Below the pieces are notes generated by a model. That model ran no database searches and was not told where the DNA came from. It worked only from the letters and a program-made list of their open reading frames with translations. From positions 346,501 through 410,500 of the forward strand of contig JAKOGI010000444.1 in assembly GCA_029747015.1 (NCBI GenBank): a stretch of DNA of 64,000 bases. The letters run 5' to 3'. Of the stretch, positions 56,835 to 64,000 are shown piece after piece. Made by a program: the position numbers and the translations under genes. The stretch's first letter is position 1; each line of letters opens with the position of its first letter. The DNA is from Carnegiea gigantea (taxonomy: Eukaryota; Streptophyta; Magnoliopsida; Caryophyllales; Cactaceae).

Positions 56835-57100
56835 ACAGTCTACTGTAACCAGGGGAGGGTACTATAGCCATGAGTAAAATCAGTGTGTACTGTAGCCAAT
56901 AGGGTATCCTATGTACCCCCGTCCCTATACATAAAAGGAGAGGTCAAGTGCTGAGAAGGGACACGGTCATTTTAGCATTCTTGAGCAAAAAAAAGTTGGG
57001 ATTCTCTATTTCTCTATGAGGAAGCATCTCTAATGACTTTAGCTTAAGTGCCTCTTCATGCTTTCTATTATAATATTTTCACTTTCGAGCTTTCAATAAA
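56835..57100 (+). promoter_or_regulatory. V2 pregenomic promoter and poly(A) region
   Basis: Three copies of a motif TACTRTARCCA (about 56841, 56862, 56887) precede a TATA-like TACATAAAAGGAGA at about 56930. The segment GTGCTGAGAAGGGACACG follows and is strongly conserved in V1, and an AATAAA poly(A) signal lies at 57095-57100. A poly(A) signal shortly downstream of the TATA box is the arrangement expected for a terminally redundant pararetroviral transcript. Confidence 0.65.
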
Positions 57101-57724
57101 AGAGGTTTCTCAGTAGGTAACGTTATTCAATCAAATCTTATGTCTTAAAATATTATAATTTCTTTATTAAAGTCTCACTGTCCTTTAAAAATATATAAAA
57201 CTTGATTAGTGACTACAGTCCGAGGTAAAAAACGAAACAGACCTATACTGTACCTGATCTAAGGAAGGTGGGGTTAAGATTAGCCATCTCTGTAAACCAG
57301 AAGCGAGAGGAATGTCGGAGTCCAGTGCCAACTACGTTGAGGTAATAATCGAAACTGTCTAATTAAGCTTTAATTATTTTGCTAAGCATGATGGGCCGTT
57401 AATGATAGAAAATATTATATTTATGGTATAAGTAGTAGATTGTCATAAATAGGACCAGTAAAGTTATTATAAGAAGTGCAAACAAAAATAGACGCTTAGT
57501 TTTATTAAAAAGTCCCAAAAAGTTGAGCATTTTCACTTTAAACCTCATTTTGAGCAAAAATAGCAAATTCAGAAAATTTAGGGACTAATTTACAAAGAAA
57601 AGCTTCATAAATAACTATTTCATGAAATATTGACCCAAAATAGTAGGTACTTGCGAATACATTCTACAAAAGTTGACCCCAAAAATTATTTCCATAGAAT
57701 CAAGGTACCTTAGAGTCACGAATT
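57101..57724 (+). other. V2 leader, promoter-proximal part
   Basis: No gene; conserved with 61870-62507 of V1, including GACTACAGTCCGAGG and GCCAACTACGT. It ends at CACGAATT, matching the end of V1 at CGCAAATT. In a circular genome it would run on into the leader upstream of the PBS. Confidence 0.6.
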
Positions 57725-58563
57725 ATGGAAACACTAGCTATAATGCTCAAATATCTATGTAACGAAATCAAAACTAAATTCATCATAGCCAAACTTGATT
57801 CTGAAGAAAAGGCTAGAGAATTGCAAAGAAAGATAAATAACATAAAATTATAAGATATAATATATCTGGGAAATTATAATATCAAATTTAGTCAATATTA
57901 TTACAAGTTGGTCATAATAAAACCAATCATTGAATGTTTTATGACAACTTACCATATCCAATCAACAATATAATCAATGAAAAGTACATTGCATGGCTTA
58001 AAAAAGCTAGAGATCATTGATATCCTTGGTTCAAGAATGTTATATCAAAGAAAATGGGGCAATGATCACTGTATCGATCTCTAGAAGCATAAGAAAATGA
58101 AGAAGCAATTTCTAGCTTGTTGGGATAATCCTCACCATTGGAGAAAGGAACCTGAAAGGAGAAGAAACGAAGATTTTCTAAGAGAAAAAGCTTTAATAAG
58201 CAAAGGGGAGAGAAATATAAAAGAAAATATTATAATAAAATGAGCCCTAAAAAACGAAGATTTTTTAGAAAAGTCACTTATTGTTCGGCTGGGAAAAAGA
58301 ATTGTAAGTGTTGGGCATGCGGAGAAGTACGTCATTATGCAAACAAATACAAAAATAGGAAGAATAACAATCTTATTGAAACCTTGGGCAGCATAGACTA
58401 CTTTGAGCTTAGTGAGGAAGAGGCACTAGACCTAGCTCTAAATAACAACAAAGGAATCGTTGAAATTATACCAGAAGATGAATATGAAGAAAGTGATTAT
58501 AGAGAAACTAGTCATATGATGGAAGTAGCTCAATTAGTCTTGGTGATTAGGTCCTTCCCATAA
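57725..58563 (+). pseudogene. V1 coat protein, C-terminal part
   Basis: Starts ATGGAAACACTAGC, the codon group where the left part of V1 stops. Broken core (KLDSEEKARE-like, then IAWLKKARDH), a basic stretch and the open segment 58240-58563 with KKNCKCWACGEVRHYANKYK. In this knuckle the Gly before His is Arg and the last Cys is Tyr, so it could not bind zinc normally. The acidic tail matches V2. Confidence 0.75.
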
Positions 58564-59247
58564 TTCAAAAATACATAATCTATAGAAAATTCATCTTTCA
58601 ATTGAAGAGTAAGTATGTATGCGAAATGATGGAAGGAGACTTAGAAATAAAAGACTATGAGTATGATGTTGGAGAAGTTAATGTCATTAATTAGGAAAAT
58701 ATCCTTAAGCATAACAAAGATAAAAAGTACCGGTATATCCATATTAGAAGCGTCAAAGTTCAAATTACTCCATTACAATATTATGACAAAGATATTAATC
58801 TTTATGCTTTGCTCTATTATATCAGACATATAAAATTTAACAATCAAATTATCATAGGGATTAAAACTAATTTGCGTAATCGATCAATAGGATTCAATTG
58901 TCGGCCTTGATATTATGCGAGTATAAAAAATGAATTTGCTAAAAACTTTCTATCCCTTAAGATAAAAACAGTTGTGGTGGACATGAAAAGAGGAGGATAC
59001 CCACAGAGAATATTTTGGAAAATAATCTACGAATTAGATAGTACTATAGATCTAAAGACTAAGGTAACAGTGATAGAGGCAAAAGGAATTGAAAGTTCTA
59101 CACCAATGCAAAAAATTCAAAGGATAAAATACAACCCGTAGGAAATAAAAATCGATAGATCTTTGATATCTTACTTTGCTAATCCTACAAAAATTAATAA
59201 GAAAAATGTTATAAAAATTGATGAGAATAGTAAAATTACCATTAAAC
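58564..59247 (+). pseudogene. V1 movement protein
   Basis: Same order and wording as in V2, in shifting frames: VKVQITPLQYYDKDINLYAL, IRHIKFNNQIIIGIKTNLRN, FAKNFLSLKIKTVVVDMKRG, IFWKIIYELD. It closes at a TAA at about 59247 in the same position as V2. It confirms that coat then movement protein is the original order. Confidence 0.75.
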
Positions 59248-59264
59248 CTTAATTATTAAGAAGC

Positions 59265-59960
59265 ATGAGTGCAAGATTAGAATGGAAAGAAGGTTCTTCA
59301 TCAGCTAAATAAGAGCTTAAAGAAGTTGATACAATTAGTATGACCAGTAGAATGAGTAGAATGAGTTTTGAATATGCAAGACACAGTGCAGATCGAAGTT
59401 TGAGTCTAGATAGAAAAGTCATTGGGTACAAAACAAGAACTGTTTGTGGGTCAATATATGAAGACGAATTAGTCAGAAATATGACTATGGAGATATGCTA
59501 CGAAGTCACCAATACAAATCCTAATAGCATCTATATCTCAATAAATGTATGTTTGGAGGGATATGATAAATATAAATTATCTGCCTACATAGATAGTGGT
59601 TATCCCATATGCTTTGGAAAAAGATCGTAATTTCCAGAATTTATGTGGAAAAAAGCCAAGAATCCTTTACAAGCAAGGATAGCATATAATAGCATTATGA
59701 GTCACAACGAAGTAATAGAAGGGTTATCCATACAATTAGGAGGAGTCTAATACATCATACCAGTTCTATGGGCTGCTAATCAACCCTCTTAAATAATTTT
59801 CAAAGACTATATTCTCCATGCACACAGACCATAAAACCAAATGATATTTGCAATTAATAGTCACCTAGCTCCTATTGAAAAATTAAATAAGGCTTGCACT
59901 CAAGTTTATACGTAGCTAGCATAGTGAGAAGGTATTACCTGCACAACGTGATCGTTATTT
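59265..59960 (+). pseudogene. V1 protease region, followed by RT deletion
   Basis: ATG at 59265, then SARHSADRSLSLD-like sequence (open 59340-59630) and YIDSGYPICFGK, the protease active site with D-S-G kept. At about 59950 the sequence jumps from the start of the RT linker (LPAQRD-like) straight to the end of the RNase H connection. Roughly 1 kb containing all RT motifs is absent compared with V2 54250-55215. Confidence 0.75.
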
Positions 59961-60440
59961 GGACATGGGCCGTTAGCGATTCCAACATTGTTCAGAACTT
60001 TAAGAAATTGTGTAAAAATCATCCTATTCTTGATTTGCCTATCGAAGGAGAAGATTTAATTCTTGAGACAGATGTCAGCAATGAGAACTAAAGTGTAGCA
60101 CTCGAAATCAAAGAAGGAGAAAACTCTGAAATTACTACAGTGGAAGTTTTAATAAAGTAGAATGCAACTATTCCACTATAGAATAAGAAATTCTTACAGT
60201 CATAAAAGGAATTGAAAAGTTGTTAATCTTTTTAGCTCCAAAACCTTTTCTTATTCAAACTAATTACAGTAGAAAACTTGGTTTTGTAAAACAGAATTTG
60301 TCAAATATGCAAGCGCAAATGCGACTCCTATATTGGCAGTTATGGCTTAAGTAGTTTTATATATTAAACATATACAGGGATCAAAGAATTCTCTGCCAGA
60401 TAAACTCATGAACTCGCCAATAGTGATCATCAGAGCATAA
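59961..60440 (+). pseudogene. V1 RNase H region
   Basis: Open at 59894-60091 with FKKLCKNHPILDLP and DLILETDVSNEN, then broken. Near 60370-60440 a remnant equivalent to the GSKNSLPD-x-THELAN end is seen. Matches V2 55250-55690. Confidence 0.7.
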
Positions 60441-60467
60441 CTCATACTGGAAAAGGAGGAAATCCAA

Positions 60468-61455
60468 AATGAAATGACATTACTGCTAGAATAGGTTTCT
60501 CCTTCTAGTAGAATCCTTGCGAATATTTTTGAATTCCATACGAAAAATAGATCACGTTTTGGTCTGGTGTCTTCTGCCCACCTAATAGCATAAAGATTTG
60601 GCCTTTTAGAATTACAAATAAATTAACTAAGGTGTCCCTATGATATTCAATTAAAAATAAGATCTCACGTTCAAGAAAATTAGTTCAACGAAGGTTGGCT
60701 ACCTCCATCGACTACTGTCATAATTATTCTTATGATATGTAGGAGTCATGAAGTACTACGATCTACCTTCCTTATAGATATGGAGTTGGTGGTGTCAATT
60801 CCCAACAAATTCAATCTCTCTAGATGACCTCATTATTAAAGCCTGGGAATACCGAATGATAGTTTACCTTATGAAAATCTCATATTTGAGGTTTCCAATC
60901 TTCTCAAGATTAACTAAGTTTCAACAGTGCATATTCAAAAGGATCTATTGGATTCTCACATCTCCTGATAGTCTAACAAAAATTCCATACAATAAATGTC
61001 TATATGTCGAAGTACATTGCGCACTGAATAAGTATGAGAATGGAAAGGCCAGGCCAGACCACTATTTGATCCAACTAGTTGATTTAAACAATCCCAGAGA
61101 TCATTAACAAGAATGGTTTTCAGAATGACAAGAGTTAGTTAGTGACACTGCTTTGGTAAAAGCCATTAGTTTTTACAATATTTAGCATCAAATGTGGGCA
61201 TTGATTGACCAAGAAAAAATACTAATGCATTGTGGAAATACTACTTTTGCCTATCATAGTGAGTTTAGCAAACATATGAAGATACAAGGAGCCATTTTAG
61301 AAGATGTCTTTAACTATCTCTTTGATGTTGGAGCTGAAAAATTCTTATCGGAAAAAGGAAAGAAATATCTTCAAAAATTAGTTGAAAAATGGTATCTAGA
61401 GCATCTTTAACTTGATGAAGATTTTGATGATTATCCAGATAACAGTAGACTGGAA
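60468..61455 (+). pseudogene. V1 unrecognised 3' ORF
   Basis: Counterpart of V2 55731-56755. Open parts at 60856-61107 (YWILTSPDSLTKIPYNKCLY, KYENGKARPDHYLIQLVD) and 61192-61410 (ALIDQEKILMHCGNTTFAY, FNYLFDVGAEKFLSEKGK). The sequences of V1 and V2 differ at many codons yet keep the same blocks, as expected for a real gene before integration. Confidence 0.6.
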
Positions 61456-61584
61456 GATGTTATTGAGATAAAGTCATGCAGAATCTCAATATGGATAACT
61501 AGTGTTGTCAACATTAAAAGGCACTAAAGTATTGTTGCTCCATTATTGTACTATTTTGTCAAGTGTCTAATCAGTAAAATAATA

Positions 61585-61870
61585 TTGTCTACTGTAGCCA
61601 TATAAAGACAGCTGAAGTTATATGAAAATATCAGTGTTGTACTGTAACCATTAGGGCATCTTGGGTACCCTATCCCCTCTATAAAAAGGGAGGCTCAGTG
61701 CTGAGAAGGGACACGATCATTTGAGCATACTTAAGCTAAAGAGAAGTCGAGTACCTTCATTTCTCTATAAGCAAGCATCTCTGATGATCATAGCATCTCT
61801 GATGATCATAGCTTTAGTCCCTCTTCAACCTTTTCATTGTAATTTTTGCACTTTCAAGCTTCCAACAAAT
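61585..61870 (+). promoter_or_regulatory. V1 pregenomic promoter region
   Basis: CTACTGTAGCCA (about 61590) and TACTGTAACCA (about 61639) precede TCTATAAAAAGGGAGG at about 61678, a better TATA box than that of V2, and GTGCTGAGAAGGGACACG. CATCTCTGATGATCATAG is duplicated in tandem at about 61777-61811. The poly(A) signal position reads CAACAAAT, so it is lost. Confidence 0.65.
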
Positions 61871-62507
61871 GAAGTTTCCTAGGAGGGAACATTTTTCAAT
61901 CGAACCTTATGTCTTAAATATTATAAGTTCTTAATTAAAGCCTCACTATCCTAAAAAATATATAAAACTTTATTAGTGACTATGATCCGAGGCAGGAAAC
62001 AAAACAGATCTGTGTTGTACCTTACCTAAGAAAGGCCTGGTTGAGATTAGCAATCTTATAAACTAGAAGCTAGAGGAACGCCAAGGCCTAATGCCAACTA
62101 CGTCTAGATAATGGTCGAAACTCTATAATTATGCTTTAATTATTTTGCTAAGCATGGTGCACCGTTAATCATCGAAAATATAGTATTTATGATATAAATA
62201 GCAGATTATAATAACTAGTACCAGTAAAGTTATTATCCAAACGTTAATATAAGCTTAGGTTTCTAAAAAAGCCCAAAAGTTTGAGTATTTACACTTTGAA
62301 CCCCATTTGGGCCAAAAATAGAAAGTTTAAAAAGTTGAGGGCCGAATTTCCCAAAAAAAAAAAAACTTCTAAGAGTAACTATTTCATAAAATAGTGACTC
62401 TTGCTAGTAGTTTACCCAAAATAGTAGGTACTTGGGAATGCATTCTAAAATAGTTATCCCTTAAAAACTATTTCCATAAAATCTAGGGTACCCCAAAATC
62501 GCAAATT

Positions 62508-62845
62508 AGTTTTTGGACCACCTTAGTTTGTTGTGCCTTACATTTCACATCTTCGTCCCAAATCATTGTGAATGAACAACACTTTGTTAAGAAGCCCATG
62601 GAGGAGGTCACTCATGAACTCTTAAATATTAAGTGAAATTCTAGGAATGGGTGAGAATTGAAAGAGACTGATGGATTTTGAGAAGAAGGGCTAAATTGGT
62701 CAGACATTTCTAGTAATTTGCAACATAACAAAAGGCCTCCTAATTTGGTCAAAGACTAGGTTTTTCATGGTATTGAAACTCCTCTTCGTCACCCATTCGT
62801 AAGGCTTTTTCAAGGAAAAACCCACAGAGGTATCCTCTGATTATT
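62508..62845. other. 338-bp spacer between viral copies
   Basis: Lies between the right end of V1 and the leader of V3 and has no match in the V1-V2 junctions. No gene seen. It is either host DNA, an unrelated insertion, or a leader segment that V1 and V2 lack. Confidence 0.5.
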
Positions 62846-63129
62846 ATAAAATATTTTCAGGGCCCTCTATTTTGATAACTAATTATAAGGTGCCCTATCT
62901 TTTGACGTAACTAGCAAAAAGGGCCCTATTCACTGTTCACCTATTTTGCATAAACACCCTAAACTTTTCATATTTGCAAATTTACCCTCAATCCTTAAAA
63001 ACATACTTCCGAAAAATCTAAATTTGTGCATATGATATTTTGCTTTCAACTGGTACCAAAGCCACATGACCAAAAATAATTAAAATAATTAAGCTAATTA
63101 ATGATTAATTAATATAATTAACGTGATTA

Positions 63130-63484
63130 ATGCTTAAATCATCACCTGCTTATCCTGGACTGAATTATTCTCACATTATTCAGTCACCGGAAGGCATTGC
63201 TTCAGTATCACCCTAATTAAACTATATCACTAATGTACTTTTAGAATTAAAGGTAGAATTAGCTAAAATCAAGACTAAAGTTAAGGAGCTTAAAAAGTAA
63301 TTGTCTATAATTCACCTTTCTCTAGTTAACGATGCTAGGCATAGTGGAAAATCTATTTTGAGTATCAGTACTCCATTTTAGCATAAATCATTTGCATGAT
63401 ATAAAAATCCAAAAAGAAGTAGGAGAATAATCAGGAGAGAAACTAGCTGAAAAAGCAGAAAAAGAAGAAGAGGATGGAGTATAA
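63130..63484 (+). pseudogene. V3 virion-associated-like ORF
   Basis: MLKSSPAYPGLNYSHII start, then LELKVELAKIKTKVKELKK and a TAA at the same codon as in V1 and V2, then a shortened C-terminal part (a gap removes some codons before the Lys-rich tail). It overlaps the coat ATG as in V2. Confidence 0.55.
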
Positions 63485-64000
63485 ACAGTATACTTTTGAA
63501 GACCTACAGAATATGCTCGAAAAATAACAAAATCTAGAAGAATTAAATAAGATCACGAGCATAATTAGTGATAATACATGACGTGTTACCTGATGATAAT
63601 GAAGAGACAAATAATGTCCAATTAGAAGAACAAATATATCAGCAAATGAATCTAATTAAACTAGAAGAAATTAGCCTCATGCTAATTAGCAGAACTGGAT
63701 ATATCTTAAATATGTGTAGAGCTTGTAACAAAGAAGAAATATTTGAGCATTGGAAAAGAGGCATAAATAGTGTCTTAAACCTAAATACGGCATGGACTGC
63801 TACAAAATGTATAAACTACATTGAACATAGTTTTTCTGGTACTATAATAGAATTGTATGATTCAGTAAATGAAGATGGTAAAAATACATTAAGAATGATG
63901 GAAACACCAGCTGCTATATTTGAAAATCTATGTAAGGAAATTGAAACCAAATTCATTGGAGCTAAACTTGATTCTGAAGAAAAAGCAAGAGAATGGCAGA
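63474..64000 (+). pseudogene. V3 coat protein, N-terminal part
   Basis: MEYKQYTFEDLQNMLEK followed by a stop. The acidic region has a deletion of roughly 190 bp relative to V2 (after KLEEI). Then a long clean stretch reads RTGYILNMCRACNKEEIFEH, GINSVLNLNTAWTATK, GKNTLRMMETPAAIF and AKLDSEEKAREWQ to the window end. This is the best-preserved reading of the coat core in the window and covers the point at which V1 is interrupted. Confidence 0.75.

Larger units (their letters stand above)
50517..57724 (+). mobile_element. Endogenous caulimovirid copy V2 (nearly complete, inner)
   Basis: About 7.2 kb, a plausible full genome length for Caulimoviridae. In order: leader, PBS (50778), virion-associated-like ORF, coat protein with knuckle, 30K movement protein, separate protease-RT-RNase H ORF, unrecognised 3' ORF, TATA/poly(A) region, leader end. 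It lies within the coat protein of V1, with a candidate short duplication ATGA/ATGG. Frames are broken throughout, so it cannot express the virus as it stands. Confidence 0.8.
49139..62507 (+). mobile_element. Endogenous caulimovirid copy V1, split by V2
   Basis: An old integrated pararetrovirus copy in two parts: 49139 to about 50515 (leader, PBS, virion-associated-like ORF, N-terminal coat protein) and 57725-62507 (rest of coat protein, movement protein, protease, RNase H, 3' ORF, promoter region). The break in the left part and the start of the right part fall at the same coat-protein codon group, so they form one copy interrupted by V2. The RT domain (about 1 kb) is deleted. Many stops and frameshifts are present. 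Caulimovirids have no integrase; such copies enter host DNA passively. Confidence 0.75.
62846..64000 (+). mobile_element. Endogenous caulimovirid copy V3, cut by window end
   Basis: The leader starts near AAAATATTTTCAGGG, with PBS-like TGGTACCAAAGC at 63051 (two changes). A virion-associated-like ORF follows from ATG 63130, and the coat protein from ATG 63474 to the window edge. The leader has diverged more than those of V1 and V2. Same head-to-tail orientation as the other copies. Confidence 0.75.

Noticed and set aside
50517..57724. A potentially active virus copy
   Set aside because: Every ORF carries stops or frameshifts and the RT catalytic box is altered, so V2 is a relic.

Overview
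This window looks like plant nuclear DNA, most likely from intergenic heterochromatin of a flowering plant. It is A+T-rich and I see no intact host gene, tRNA or rRNA. Nearly all of it is accounted for by LTR retrotransposons nested inside one another and, from about 49.1 kb to the end, by decayed integrated copies of a plant pararetrovirus (Caulimoviridae). The lineages present (Tekay-type chromovirus, Athila-type, Tat/Ogre-type, SIRE/Maximus-type copia, caulimovirid) are typical of plants. I did not try to name the species.

Layout of 0-39 kb. An old minus-strand gypsy element (called D here) is the host of everything else. Its integrase, RNase H, reverse transcriptase and protease lie in 1-2.9 kb. 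Its gag is split into pieces at 2.96-3.25, 5.92-6.15 and 25.26-25.9 kb. Its leader is split at 25.9-26.8 and 37.7-37.9 kb, and its PBS and 5' LTR begin at about 37.9 kb. Three insertions split D, each with a perfect 5-bp target duplication: a solo LTR (A, 3251-5923, TAGGT); a plus-strand chromovirus (B, 6154-25259, TACCA), which itself carries an Athila-type element in its 5' LTR (C, 6513-14750, CTAAT); and a minus-strand SIRE-type copia element with an envelope-like ORF (F, 26840-37721, GGAGG).

Layout of 39-49 kb. A second Tat/Ogre-type element (E, plus strand) shows a 3'-UTR-like region with two kinds of tandem repeat and a 630-bp MITE, then a PPT, an LTR, a tRNA-Arg-type PBS, a leader with a 56-bp-arm palindrome, and a decayed gag. 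About 45-48.3 kb is mostly unexplained. It contains a possible LINE endonuclease remnant and a possible GRF zinc finger. A copia integrase fragment follows at 48.3-49.0 kb.

Layout of 49.1-64 kb. Caulimovirid-like sequence occurs in head-to-tail copies. An outer copy (V1, 49.14-50.51 plus 57.73-62.51 kb) is split by a nearly complete inner copy (V2, about 50.52-57.72 kb), and a third copy (V3) starts near 62.85 kb and runs off the window. In order, the viral plan is: tRNA-Met PBS; a coiled-coil virion-associated-like ORF; a coat protein with a zinc knuckle followed by a 30K movement protein; a separate protease-RT-RNase H ORF; an unrecognised conserved ORF; and a TATA box/poly(A) region. All copies are riddled with stops and frameshifts. 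The coat-before-movement order recalls cavemo- and solendoviruses. It is the most interesting biology in the window.

Limits: boundaries of degenerate domains are approximate, all family assignments come from reading motifs by eye, and no alignment or search was run.
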